From: Synaphobranchus kaupii
Lineage: Eukaryota > Chordata > Actinopteri > Anguilliformes > Synaphobranchidae
Assembly (NCBI GenBank): GCA_029718625.1
Contig: CM056387.1
Span: 32,744,105-32,808,104 of the forward strand
Direction of reading: 5' to 3'
Length of the DNA: 64,000 nucleotides
The notes under the pieces were generated by a model that worked only from the letters and a program-made list of their open reading frames with translations, was not told the origin of the DNA and did no database searches. Shown here in pieces: positions 12,536 to 24,400 of this stretch. A program made the position numbers and the translations under genes. Position 1 is the first letter of the stretch; each line of letters starts with the position of its first letter.

Positions 12536-14434
12536 TGTAGAACCCGCACAGCTAGACCAATGAGGGAATAGCTGGAGGGGAAGGAGTACATATGTTTGTC
12601 CTCTGCTGTTGTGATGTAAATAAAAGAGTTTAGTGATTTATCCTCCGGTCATGAATATATTACAAGTACATTTAAGAAGATACTGAGTCCGTCGCCATGA
12701 GTCAGATATGAATGCGCTGCTCCATATCCCGCTTAAGACAGGCCTGAAACGGATCAGTATGATTCTTATTCTCCGTTCGTAAACGGGGCCATGTTGTCAT
12801 CACGGATATATCCGACCTATCGTCCAAATGCCAATATTCTAATGAGAGCATTAGAACACTCACACAGGAGCTGAACGACACATCAAATATATCTATGATC
12901 ACAAACAGTAAGCGTAACAGTTACAATTGGTTTACTCGTAATTATTAAAATAGAATTTAGAATTTACTTTAATCATGCGTGAAGCTCAGAGTGGTTACAC
13001 TCGACTCATCCATGTATGCCACCATTACTCAATATATGCTCCCGGGATTAACACTATTGCCGAATCTCGGTTCGGTGGAGAAACTCAGAGGTTGGGGTCT
13101 GGCTAACACAATACATGTATTATATTTTACATCGATAGTTGCGAGCCCAGGTTAGCGTGCACTAAAAGGGCTCCTTAAGGCGAATTTGACAAGAACCGAC
13201 GTAAAACGTCCATGGGCTCTCCACGTCAAATTCCCAGAGCCGTACATTCACTAAACCTGTTAATGACCGACCTTAGCCGCCTACCAACTTAGAATCTCCA
13301 CTTTCTGTACCCCGCCACTGATCAGTTGGTCATTGGTCAGAATTTTCCCCGAGTATTCAGTCATAATTTAGGCTGAAAGGGTAAAAATGGATTAGAGTCA
13401 TGGAGACCACGCAAGTTAAAATAAGAAGAATTTATTCACAGGCAGGTAGGTCATTATCTTAAAATTAGGTCAATTACAAAATATAGAAATTAAGAATAGA
13501 AAACACAGAGTAAATATCTTACCTGGCCTGCTTTAACTACACAGACATACATACATAATCTGCACTGTGTGGGAGATCAGTTACGATTCTCCAAACACAA
13601 ACACGGAGTATACACGGAGTCTGCACGGTGTGGGAGATCGGATGCGATCTTCCAGATCGGTTTGTCTCCGTTTCTTTTAAGCCAAATCCCGTGTTTGAAC
13701 CAGGCGGCAGTGCCATAAATTAACCTGGAGGTGTGGTCGAATCGGGAATCTAAACCCCCACCGTTGCTGAGTAGGGTGAAGGGAAAAGGAGTTGATTACC
13801 AGAGAGGACATTCCAGTATTACAGTTTTTCCTGAGTTATTGGAACTATGTTTTACTAAACTCCATTTGGTATGAAATGTATCTCATTTGATTCCTTGATT
13901 TTACTGGATTACATCCATACCAAACAGCTTACCATTATGATTATTATTAACAGATTAAATATTATTATGTTGCAGTTGTCATGAAAATTCCCTTCTGATG
14001 AACCATTTTACATGCAATTCCTGTTACTACTACATAAGACATAATGTAACAATATAAGAATCACATGTGCAATGTTTGTAAGTTTTACAGGGTCTGTTGA
14101 CCATTTAAACTGAGTCTTAATCCAGGAGAGAAGGGGGGTACAATGAACTGAGGTGTCAGCCTGAGAGACGGGACAGATCCCAGATGTATTGTTTTGGCCA
14201 GGGGCTTAATGGCCTCTTCTGCCATAAGTGCCCCTAGAACACACAAACACACCCATGACCAAACAGTCCAACTTCCTCTTATCACAGTCACTTCCAGGTG
14301 AGAACATCCTTGAGAAACAGATGGGCTGAAAACCCAAAGGAAGTCAGAGTTATATTGTTTCAATACAAGGCCCTCTGGTCCTTTGAAGTTTCTTCACACA
14401 TGGCAGCCTTTCCCACATTGACTCCACTCTTACA
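12536..14434 (-). repeat. 3' LTR
   Basis: 1,899-bp long terminal repeat, the 3' copy in the minus reading direction. On the minus strand it begins TGTAAGAGTGGAGTC and ends GGGTTCTACA. A possible AATAAA lies at about 13430. It is unusually long for a fish retroelement LTR. Confidence 0.93.
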
Positions 14435-14448
14435 GCTCCCCCCTCTGG
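14435..14448 (-). other. Polypurine tract
   Basis: On the minus strand CCAGAGGGGGGAGC directly precedes the TG of the 3' LTR. This is the expected position and composition of the plus-strand primer. Confidence 0.8.
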
Positions 14449-17400
14449 CCCAGTGGGGGACACTTCAGAACGTCCTCCCGAGGGGTCATGGACAATTCCC
14501 CAACTGGTTTCCTTCAGATCCCCAGGGTCGTAAGGCTGCCTGTGAGGAGAACTGGAGAGGCTGAGATCAAGTGTTGTGTGGGTTGAGGCGTGTGCTGTAG
14601 GGGGTAGTTTGGATGTTGGATGGTGTGAAGAAGGGAACTTCATGCCACAGGTCACCTGTTGCACCAAGTCCTTTAGCTCAGTCAGAGCCCGCATTCTTCC
14701 TTCCCCCATCCGCGGGACTGAGCAGAGGCTGACACTTAACAAACTTGGTGTGATGGCAGGGAAAAAGGTTGCAAAACATTATAGATATAAATGATGTAGT
14801 TGGGAGTTTCATGACAACTGTGTTATGTTTGAAATCTGGTTTTTGTACCTCTCATGGTAATATATATTATGATTTTAGATCAACTTGATTTGGCTGAATT
14901 AAAGGAAAGGAGACAAACTCTAACCCATCTTGTGCAGCAGATTGTTAAAGTATTAATTATTATAATTATAATTATAATTATTTATTTATTTTCTATTTGG
15001 CATCAGTACATCATTCTGGAGCATATGTTCTGCAGGCTAAGCCACACTCGATGGTATGGGTTTGATGGAATAATGGATGTCTAGTGGTGAGAAACGCCTG
15101 CGCTTCAGACCAAATTTCCTTTATGATATTTATATTGTTTTTAGTGGGTTGTTAGAAATCAGTGGCCACCTGATTTGCTACCTATATTGAATCAGAAGTT
15201 AAATCATCGAACTGTGACTGTAGCCATGCAGGAATTTAATTAATTTTCCCACAATGCATCACATATGCTGACAGGTGTTTGAAATGTTAAACCGTACCTG
15301 GGCCATTTATAAAAGTTATGTAATAAAAAGATTATGATCAAAAATAATAGTATAAAAGTAAAAATGCTAAAAACACACTAAACATAGTTTATGACATAAA
15401 GGTTTTAAGAGAGGTGGAATTATGGAATGGCTACCCTGACAGAGACAGGGAAGTTGGTTTTTAATTCATCACACACATTGCACATATAACACTCTATAGT
15501 TATATTATATTCTATTGTCCTCTATTACCCCCCTCTTGATGCTTGAAATCATGAGGTGGTAATAGCTTGATTTTTCAGAAATAGAAAACAGTTTAAATGA
15601 AGCAATCGTGCATTATTAGTGCTATCATTTCATGTTGTTACAATACATTGAAATATATAAAAACTCATGTTTTTGCACCAAGAAACACATATGTTTAAAT
15701 TTACATTGTGTCCTATATGTGCTGCAGTTATGTGGTTTTGGGATGTGTGTTGAGCAAATCTAAGGTGTTATTCTGAATTGGATGGGTGGATCCTTTTACA
15801 CTAATAAATGTGTTGTAAAATATGCTCTGGTGCTACACCAGGGGGCTTGTTTAGGGTTAAGGTTTCCTACATGAGGTGTGCCTGTTTTATGGCCCCTTCA
15901 AATACTTCCACCCATCTTACGCAGAACTCAGCATATTCCCGGCTCTGAAAAAGGAGAGAAACCTGTGCAGGGTTATTGTCTGCATAGTTCAGGTCCTGTA
16001 CTGGGTAAATGATTATCGCCATTTATTGATGATTGAAAAACAAAAATCATACACTCTGAAGACTGTAGGTTCTCTGCTTTTTAACGAAAGATATTCCACA
16101 AGACAGGTAGAAAGAAGGGTAGAGAAAACATAAAGAGAAAGAAAGTAGACAGATAGAAAGAAAAGATACAGAGAGAGACAAATAGAAAGAAAAGAAAGAA
16201 CGAGACAAATGGACAAAAGACCAATAAGCCAGTCTTTGCTAGAAAATGACCCTATTTTAGCTTTTAAATGAAATTAGTAAATATGGAGTAAATTTAATGA
16301 AGAAATTGCTTCTTCTTCTATTTATTATTTATTTATTTATTTATTTAGTTAGTTAGTTAGTTATTTAATTGGGGAGAGAAACTATTCTCCCAAACTGTAA
16401 AACCATTTAGGACTCCTGCCTAGAAAGACTTCCTTAGCAGTCCCAAACACTTTGCCATGCAGGAACAGCCAATGCTGGCCCTAATTAAGGCAAGTGAAAG
16501 CTCAGCTGGCTTTTGGTTCATTTTATGGCATTGACTGGTTTATTGACGTCAGACAGACATTCTAGCACAGGGTTTTGTGCTAGGGGAAATTTACACAAAA
16601 ATACATCCATGCGATTAAAAATCATACCTCAGTTAATTTAATTGGCACACAAGTAGGTATGTTGGTGAATCCCAACATTTCCTAAATGACATGCCAAGGC
16701 AATATAGATTAAGAGTTATTTATCTATACTATGCACTTTAACTTTATGGTATCACAGATGTATAGACATAAATTAAAAGTAAAAGTAAAACACCAATACG
16801 GCACAAAAAAGTAACTACAGAAGGAAGACTTCTGTTTTTACATAACAATAGCCTGTGTGCTATTTTTTAACTCCTGCAAATATGTAATGCAGTTCTTTAA
16901 AGATCTGCTTTCCTCTGAAAGCATGGCCTGCTGGATTTTAGAGCAGTGCCCACTGTGCTATTGTCACATGATTTAGATTTACGCTCTGTATCTGAACAAG
17001 ATCCTCTGCGTCCCCCACAGTATGGTGGAACCACAGAATAGTACCTTGCATCAACATACCTTCTAGGTAATATCTCAAACCTATGTCAACAACAACAATC
17101 TATGTCAACAGCATCTTAAACCTTTTACTTTCTTGAATACACATCCTCAAACTTTTAAGTTGAGCCCTGAAGCACTCATCTGCCATTTACCCATTCTAGG
17201 GTTTTATACTTATTACAGTCATAATGACCTTATAATATATAAAACTTCTGCATTCTAGAATGACAGTGTCAACATTATATATATAGAGATATATCTACGC
17301 ACATATATACACACATACATATACATAGATATAACAGTGAGGGCTGTTACCTCACAATTTACACAGATTTAGAAAACCATGCAGTTCTCCTATCTTTCCC

Positions 17401-17775
17401 TGCTTTCCATTGTTTATTAATTCCCTAAAGGGTAGTAGTCTGGAATGCGCCCGGTTTCTACGGTCCCAGGGCCTGTCCGGGATATGTCGATCCCCTAAAC
17501 AGTGTCTACATGGTGAAACAACAAAATCTCTCCCTAGCATATGCTACTACGTAAAATAATTGTGTTACTCACCACACCAAGGATAAAGAACCAGGAGTTA
17601 CACTGACCAGAAAATCCCTTGTTCGGAGTAGCCTGTTAATTACGCCAAACTGTAAGGAATTTTTTTAGACAACGGTGCAGGAGAAATTAGGAGGTAAAGT
17701 AAAACGCAGACACCCTTCTGCCGAAGGAATCACGTCGGTCGGACCTGTCACTGAAACTTCAGAAACAGCAACTGG

Positions 17776-17794
17776 AATCACGTCGAGGTCACCA
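17776..17794 (-). other. Primer-binding site, tRNA-Trp
   Basis: On the minus strand the 5' LTR end is followed by AA and then TGGTGACCTCGACGTGATT. This is complementary to the 3' end of vertebrate tRNA-Trp except at one base, where a G:U pair would form. tRNA-Trp is the primer known from avian alpharetroviruses. Confidence 0.82.
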
Positions 17795-17796
17795 TT

Positions 17797-19695
17797 TGTA
17801 GAACCCGCACAGCTAGACCAATGAGGGAATAGCTGGAGGGGAAGGAGTAAATATGTTTGTCCTCTGCTGTTGTGATGTAAATAAAAGAGTTTAGTGATTT
17901 ATCCTCCGGTCATGAATATATTACAAGTACATTTAAGAAGATACTGAGTCCGTCGCCATGAGTCAGATATGAATGCGCTGCTCCATATCCCGCTTAAGAC
18001 AGGCCTGAAACGGATCAGTATGATTCTTATTCTCCGTTCGTAAACGGGGCCATGTTGTCATCACGGATATATCGGACCTATCGTCCAAATGCCAATATTC
18101 TAATGAGAGCATTAGAACACTCACACAGGAGCTGAACGACACATCAAATATATCTATGATCACAAACAGTAAGCGTAACAGTTACAATTGGTTTACTCGT
18201 AATTATTAAAATAGAATTTAGAATTTACTTTAATCATGCGTGAAGCTCAGAGTGGTTACACTCGACTCATCCATGTATGCCACCATTACTCAATATATGC
18301 TCCCGGGATTAACACTATTGCCGAATCTCGGTTCGGTGGAGAAACTCAGAGGTTGGGGTCTGGCTAACACAATACATGTATTATATTTTACATCGATAGT
18401 TGTGAGCCCAGGTTAGCGTGCACTAAAAGGGCTCCTTAAGGCGAATTTGACAAGAACCGACGTAAAACGTCCATGGGCTCTCCACGTCAAATTCCCAGAG
18501 CCGTACATTCACTAAACCTGTTAATGACCGACCTTAGCCGCCTACCAACTTAGAATCTCCACTTTCTGTACCCCGCCACTGATCAGTTGGTCATTGGTCA
18601 GAATTTTCCCCGAGTATTCAGTCATAATTTAGGCTGAAAGGGTAAAAATGGATTAGAGTCATGGAGACCACGCAAGTTAAAATAATAAGAATTTATTCAC
18701 AGGCAGGTAGGTCATTATCTTAAAATTAGGTCAATTACAAAATATAGAAATTAAGAATAGAAAACACAGAGTAAATATCTTACCTGGCCTGCTTTAACTA
18801 CACACACATACATACATAATCTGCACTGTGTGGGAGATCAGTTACGATTCTCCAAACACAAACACAGAGTATACACGGAGTCTGCACGGTGTGGGAGATC
18901 GGATGCGATCTTCCAGATCGGTTTGTCTCCGTTTCTTTTAAGCCAAATCCCGTGTTTGAACCAGGCGGCAGTGCCATAAATTAACCTGGAGGTGTGGTCG
19001 AATCGGGAATCTAAACCCCCACCGTTGCTGAGTAGGGTGAAGGGAAAAGGAGTTGATTACCAGAGAGGACATTCCAGTATTACAGTTTTTCCTGAGTTAT
19101 TGGAACTATGTTTTACTAAACTCCATTTGGTATGAAATGTATCTCATTTGATTCCTTGATTTTACTGGATTACATCCATACCAAACAGCTTACCATTATG
19201 ATTATTATTAACAGATTAAATATTATTATGTTGCAGTTGTCATGAAAATTCCCTTCTGATGAACCATTTTACATGCAATTCCTGTTACTACTACATAAGA
19301 CATAATGTAACAATATAAGAATCACATGTGCAATGTTTGTAAGTTTTACAGGGTCTGTTGACCATTTAAACTGAGTCTTAATCCAGGAGAGAAGGGGGGT
19401 ACAATGAACTGAGGTGTCAGCCTGAGAGACGGGACAGATCCCAGATGTATTGTTTTGGCCAGGGGCTTAATGGCCTCTTCTGCCATAAGTGCCCCTAGAA
19501 CACACAAACACACCCATGACCAAACAGTCCAACTTCCTCTTATCACAGTCACTTCCAGGTGAGAACATCCTTGAGAAACAGATGGGCTGAAAACCCAAAG
19601 GAAGTCAGAGTTATATTGTTTCAATACAAGGCCCTCTGGTCCTTTGAAGTTTCTTCACACATGGCAGCCTTTCCCACATTGACTCCACTCTTACA
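17797..19695 (-). repeat. 5' LTR
   Basis: 1,899-bp copy matching 12536-14434 with a constant 5,261-bp offset, so there is no indel between the copies. It ends in the V8 target duplication CCTG. Confidence 0.93.
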
Positions 19696-20127
19696 CCTGC
19701 CTCCACATTTTTAACTATAAGCCGAGAGTCTGTATTACTCTGGCAGGTTGATGTGAAGCGATTGGATGAGTGTTCTGGAGAGTGTTCCCCGTGATAGAGC
19801 CGCAGCACAAACTGAGGAACTCCACCTGGAACCTGCTTGTACCAGTAAGCAGGGTAATCAGTCACAGTCCCGAGGTTACAGTCCATAGTGGCCGTGTCTC
19901 CTTTACTCACTGTCAGAACAGGAGGCTTCTGTGTCACCACTGTCACTCCACTCACACCTGAAAAATAACATGATTTGATGAGAAAATAAAAATATGATTT
20001 GAAAAGGACATAATGTATTAAACGATATTGAAATTGAAATATATTTAATTTTGAAGTTCAGTGTTTGCATCGTTAGAATTTTCTTACATGAGAGCACAGT
20101 GATGAGAGTGCAGAGTGTCCCCAGCAT

Positions 20128-21078
20128 GTTGTCAGTGTGTGGTGTGAACGGCCCTTACTGTCCGGCTAAGAGATGAGCAGGTTGGAGTGCGAGTCGAGAC
20201 AGTGATTTTGGCTAAAAGGCGAAATGTAAAGGGAGGAGCCTCTGCACTCAGCCAATCGTAGTTTCCCAAAAACGGGTTCAGCCAATCAGCCGTTCTCAGC
20301 AGATTTTATAGGAAACGTCATAGTGGTCATAGGAAATCTTACAAATCTGTGACAAGTTAGTCAAATGTTATTCAACCAATAGGAGTGTGTAAACATACTG
20401 TAGCCTGAGTCAGGACCTCAGATCAGAACAAATATGGACATTGTGTGTTTATAAATATAATTAATGAGGACATTGATGGCTCCAAAGCTGTAGGTTGGAT
20501 TCCCAGGTGTGGAACAACCGTTGTACCATTGGTCAAATTACTTCGCCTCAGTTGCTTCAGTAAATATCCAGCTGTGTAAATGGATCATATATAAAGAAAG
20601 TAAGCCGTGTTCATCACTCTGGACAAGAGCATCTGCTGAATGTTTTGCATATTAATGAAATGGGCTGGGTTTTGTTTCAGAAGAACTAGAAATGTACCTC
20701 TGATTGGACTTGTAAGCAGGTGATGATTTTTGTTTTTGGAGATTTGGGATTTTTATTTTATTTTGGGGAGATATAGCCTGGTACAGAGAACTGCATGGTG
20801 GTTGACTGGTTGGATTGAGTCACATACAGTGAACCGTGTTGTTACTGCAGGGGCCAAATATATGATCACTTCACTGACTGTTGTTCTTTGTTGTTTTTGT
20901 CCTGATTTACTCTTTTTGTTTTGCTGCTTGTAATTTTCTTTAGCTTTGGTGACGGGAGACTTTTCTGTGTTAACTTTACTAGATGAACCGGCTCCATGGC
21001 TGAGAGATCCTGGTTCAGCTTGAGTAATTGTGCATCTTCTCTGCTTTCTGTTGCTTTAAAGCAGAAGTGTAGCTCAGA
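20128..21078. other. V8 promoter and V8-V9 spacer
   Basis: The decayed V8 promoter lies at 20128-20280, with an inverted CCAAT near 20250. A SINE tail lies about 20475-20655. The rest is V 3' flank. No gene is seen. Confidence 0.62.
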
Positions 21079-21106
21079 GGTTTTTGTCATGGTGTGAATC
21101 ACTGTG

Positions 21107-21562
21107 ATACGTACTCATTCACAGTGGTGTCCCATGTTTTACAGTAATACAGTGCTGTGTCTCCAGCCTCTAAATTAGTAATTATCAATCGATAATCAGA
21201 TTTACTCTGATGATTTGATGTGAAACGGGTGGAGGAGAATCCAGCTCCATAGTGGGGAGAGCTGCGAGTGTGATAGAAAAACAACACATACTGAGGAGCA
21301 CTGCCTGGAACCTGCTTGTACCACCTGGCACCTCTATTAGTCACAGTCCCGAGGTTACAGTCCATAGTGGCCGTATCTCCTTTACTCACTGTCAGAACAG
21401 GAGGCTTCTGTGTCACCACTGTCACTCCACTCACACCTGGGAAATAAGATGTTCTTCACATTATTATATGATTAATACAAGTAACACAATTCAAATTCAA
21501 TGGGTGAGTCGTGGATTCTTACATGAGAGCACAGTGATGAGAGTGCAGAGTGTCCCCAGCAT
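21107..21562 (-). CDS. Ig light-chain V gene V9, intact coding region
   Basis: The leader exon is 21523-21562 and the V exon 21107-21436. Canonical Cys, Trp and Cys are present; CDR3 is KTWDTTVNEY, unlike the usual DSSAKEY. The RSS is 21079-21106, canonical with 12-bp spacer. The TATA position reads CTTATTG (plus 21654-21659) instead of CTTATAG, which may weaken the promoter. KSDYR subgroup. It is the first V downstream of C1. Confidence 0.92.
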
Positions 21563-22649
21563 GTTGTCAGTGTGTGGTGTGAACGGCCCTTACTGTCCAG
21601 CTGAGAGATGAGCAGGTTGGAGTGTGAGGAGAGGAGAGGCTGCAGGACCCAGCAATAAGGGGCCGGTCAGGGCAATGGAGAGGGAGGAGCTTCTGCACTC
21701 AACCAATCAATCAGCTCTCAGGAGCTCAGTATTCATTCCATGCATTTCTCAGTCTAGAGACTGTTTAAGATTGTGAATTAATTCTCCCACAATGAGCTGA
21801 TGGCTCCAGACGTATAGGAGCTGTGTGTGCACTGTCCATCCTCTCTGCTCTCTGTCCCACCTGTTTTAAAAGGAGCTCAGGGACTGATGTTAATGTGATC
21901 CTCCCACTCATAATGGAGGTATGGAGTCAGCAACAGCAGGCAGGAGTGACCCCAATAATCTCATTCACACACAAGGAGAAAAGCACCAACACACCAGCAC
22001 ACACAAACACAATCAGATGATATATAAAGTAAGTATGAGTGTGGAATCCACTGTCCCTCCAGTGACTGCAAATCCCCAGATGTGATGGGCACAGCTTCCT
22101 GTATCTTTGCTCCCTGTTCCAGTGACTCTGCTCCCTCAGCTCCCACACAGCTGGAGCCACACAGGAGAAACTGTGAAGGAGCGCTACAGTGCTACACCTG
22201 CTACTCCACCCAACCCAACTCTCTACAGCTCCTTAATGATACTGTTACATACAGTCTGATCATTAATGTAAATGTAATGACCTGGACCCCTCCCCACACC
22301 TGCAGGTCTATAACCAGACATTATTGCCTCTCTGTTGATGTCCAGTAATGTGAAACGTTTTAGCAATGCTTTTCAAATACCACCAGAACATAATTATAGC
22401 TGGCAGACCATAGTCATACTGACACCCCGTCTTCATAGAAACACGATCACAATATTTGCTTTGGCTGTAGAAGTGTGATAATGTTGTTGCAACATGAAAG
22501 AAACATTGTGAGAACATTGTCTACGCTGCTCTCTCTTTCCCATGCATGCCAGTCAGTAACAGACAGCATTATCATTAGGTTTCTGTTGTAATATGGCAAT
22601 GTTATTGCAACATTACAGGCTACAGCAACATTACATGCGCCCTGGTTCA

Positions 22650-22850
22650 GCCTTCCTCACACCTGCAGGTCTATAAGCAGACATGGGGCTGTGCTTCTAA
22701 GTTGTGAAAGGAGCTAAAATCACTCCCTCATTTGCATGGCGCTATAAATAATGTGTGTGAATCCTGCAGGTGTGTCTCAGTTTCAGTAGCGGGGCTGTCT
22801 CTCTGTCGCCCTCTGCTGGATCAGCTTGGCTGGACCAGCAGCACCAGCTC
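22650..22850 (+). promoter_or_regulatory. Conserved 3' C module of cluster 1 (octamer + TATA + E-boxes)
   Basis: On the plus strand, CACCTGCAGG is followed by the octamer ATTTGCAT at 22730-22737, TATAAATA at 22743-22750 and then CAGGTG. This is 1.35 kb beyond the end of C1. Octamer and CAGGTG E-boxes are known elements of vertebrate Ig enhancers. It is either a 3' enhancer or an antisense promoter; the function is inferred. Confidence 0.6.
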
Positions 22851-23415
22851 ATTCAAGCAGCCCCATGCATATAGTAATGTTGTGAGTCAGGTTTGTACTG
22901 GAGTGGAATATGCATCACAGACCCATCTGAGACTAATTCAAATGTTAATTTACTCCTCTGCCACCCCAGTGGACAGTGTTATAAGTGCAGATATAAACAT
23001 CCTATTGACCAGCTGGTCCCAAAGAGTGTCCTGGTTTATGGGAAGGGTTCAAGAGGGTTCCGAGATACAAAAATGTGTCCTTTGACTGTCCATTGAAATT
23101 TACACCAATACAATTAAACATTACACTGATTACAGTCCATGCATTGCACTGTTATGGTGTAAGTGTGGTTGTATTCACAAAATATTATTTAAAAATACAT
23201 TGTAATTCCTACATTTGAACTTGCCAGTCTCCTCTATAATAAGGGGCGTGTCTCAAATACATTCGCTCACTGAGTGGGCCGTCGGGTCAGAAAGTTTAGG
23301 AAAGTCTGCATCCGTGTTCCTGGAGAGCCACAATTCTGCTGGTTTTTGCTTCACCTTAAAATCAGTAACCGATTCTGCCCCAAGAAAGCAATGAGTAGAG
23401 TTACCTGTGCAATTC

Positions 23416-23611
23416 TAATGGCTTTTATTTGATTGTTTGTAAAGTTGTAAAGTACTCGATTTGGTTTGTTTGATTAAGTGCAGAGTTGTGTATGGTTGGT
23501 ATGGGAATGGTTTGGGTTTGGGAATGGAATGCATAAGGAATTGTTTGATTTGTGTGTAAAACTGCTTCGTTTGATGTTTTGGTTTTGAAATAAAGTTTAT
23601 TAAAAAATAAA
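23416..23611 (+). mobile_element. Small retroposed insert in C1 3' flank
   Basis: About 196 bp of GT-rich sequence absent from the C2-C4 flanks. It ends in an AATAAA-containing A-rich tail and is bounded by near-identical 13-bp copies (acctgtgcaattc at 23403-23415, acctgtgtaattc at 23612-23624). This looks like target-primed insertion of a polyadenylated transcript or SINE. Confidence 0.6.
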
Positions 23612-23869
23612 ACCTGTGTAATTCCATGTTTTAATGGATCTATTAAGTGCTTTAAGAAGGAAGACCAGCAGACATTGTGGCTCTCCGTGACCAGGGCTGC
23701 ATATACTGATAAACAAACTGTGTTCCTTGTTAATGTCTTCACTCTAATTTTCACACAATCAGTAAACTTTTTAACAACAGCACAGCCTTGATTTATTTTG
23801 TAATATTTCTGCCTTTAAAAAACTAATTCATATAAACAAATGAAATTATATTTTAAACATGCAATGGTG

Positions 23870-23875
23870 TTTATT
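23870..23875 (-). terminator. Polyadenylation signal of C1
   Basis: AATAAA on the minus strand, about 0.22 kb after the original stop position, in the same context as the signals of C2-C4. Confidence 0.7.
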
Positions 23876-24091
23876 GAATCTCTACTCACAATCCAGACAC
23901 AAAGATAACAAAACACTTTCTAGGATTGAATGCATAAAATAACGTTCAACTTGAAAGTAGGTTTACTCTGAAATATTCTGAAGGTATTGCAATAAATCAT
24001 TTTACAGACAGTGGGTTGCTCGAGTAATACAGATGGGAAAGCAAGCTGATGAAAATAAAATTAAAATAAAATTGTGTCACATAACAGCAGT

Positions 24092-24400
24092 TTACTCACT
24101 ACAATCAGACTTTTTGAGACTTTTTAGATCCGACAGATACGCTACAGGTAAAGATGCGGTCGTTAATCCATTCGGAGGACTTTATGGTTAAGAAGCTGCT
24201 GAAACCGAAGGTTTTGTCGGGTTTCTGTTCGGGGGCGCTGGTGAAAACACCGTCAGTAACTGGACTCCCGGCCGACATCCAGCTGACATCAGCGAACCAA
24301 ACAGGCATCTGCAACAGGCACACCAGCGTGGCTTTCTCTGTCTTCAGCTCCTCTCTGGATGGAGGCAGCAGAGAGATTGTAGGCGGAGCAAGAGAAGAGT
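24092..24400 (-). pseudogene. Ig light-chain constant exon C1, frameshifted and without J
   Basis: A C1-type Ig domain exon with an intact acceptor (CTCTGTTTCAG) and intradomain Cys, Trp and Cys (TLVCLLQ, DVSWMSAG, IFTCSVS). Compared with C2-C4 it lacks 11 bp in the last strand: 309 bp instead of 320. The frame therefore runs into a stop at 24105 after SKKSQKV, losing the terminal Asp-Cys-Ser-Glu whose Cys pairs with the heavy chain. It differs more from C2-C4 than they do from each other. No J lies upstream, so it cannot be used normally. Confidence 0.93.

Larger units (their letters stand above)
14435..17796 (-). other. LTR element internal region, no recognisable genes
   Basis: AT-rich 3.36-kb interior. 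It contains simple repeats (ATT runs near 14950-14995, AGAA near 16120-16210, TTTA/AGTT near 16320-16370, AT-rich 17275-17335). The longest minus frames are about 130 residues (14350-14742, running into the LTR) and 62 residues (17352-17540); neither shows a motif I recognise. Reverse transcriptase, integrase and zinc-knuckle motifs are absent. Confidence 0.75.
12536..19695 (-). mobile_element. Young non-autonomous LTR retrotransposon inserted in V8
   Basis: Two direct repeats of exactly 1,899 bp (12536-14434 and 17797-19695), both with TG...CA ends, flank 3,362 bp of internal DNA, with a 4-bp target duplication CCTG. The primer site beside the right LTR and the purine tract beside the left LTR set the reading direction as minus. 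I count six substitutions between the LTRs (about 0.3%) and no indels, so insertion is recent. No long gag, protease, polymerase or envelope frame is visible inside, so the element must depend on proteins supplied in trans. Confidence 0.93.
12476..20127 (-). pseudogene. Ig light-chain V gene V8, split by an LTR retrotransposon
   Basis: The 5' part holds the leader exon (20088-20127) and V exon bases 19700-19957; the 3' part is 12476-12535 with the RSS at 12448-12475. A 7.16-kb element (12536-19695) lies between, after the codons for NVEAG and before DSAVYYC. The 4-bp target duplication CCTG sits at 12532-12535 and 19696-19699. Without the insert the exon would be 318 bp, because 15 bp are also missing in frame in the GEHSPE region. 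The TATA position reads CTTTTAG rather than CTTATAG. It cannot be functional. Confidence 0.95.
21563..24091. other. V9 promoter and 3' region of C1
   Basis: V9 promoter at 21563-21720. From about 21720 to 23400 runs the sequence found 3' of every C exon, including the octamer module listed separately. The 3' untranslated region of C1 follows, with a small retroposed insert. The open frames here are short and not shared by the other three copies. Confidence 0.65.

Noticed and set aside
12702..12902. 66-residue frame present twice (also 17963-18163)
   Set aside because: It appears twice only because it lies in both LTRs; no recognisable domain.
14350..14742. 130-residue frame beside the 3' LTR as a possible envelope tail
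   Set aside because: No membrane segment, disulfide motif or family similarity that I can recognise; part of it lies within the LTR.
19611..19955. V-like open frame ending in an unusual C-terminal sequence
   Set aside because: It is the 5' half of V8 reading through the insertion point into the LTR.
22732..23085. 117-residue frame following the octamer-TATA module of cluster 1
   Set aside because: The frame is not preserved after the equivalent modules of clusters 2-4, so any transcript from the module is more likely non-coding.
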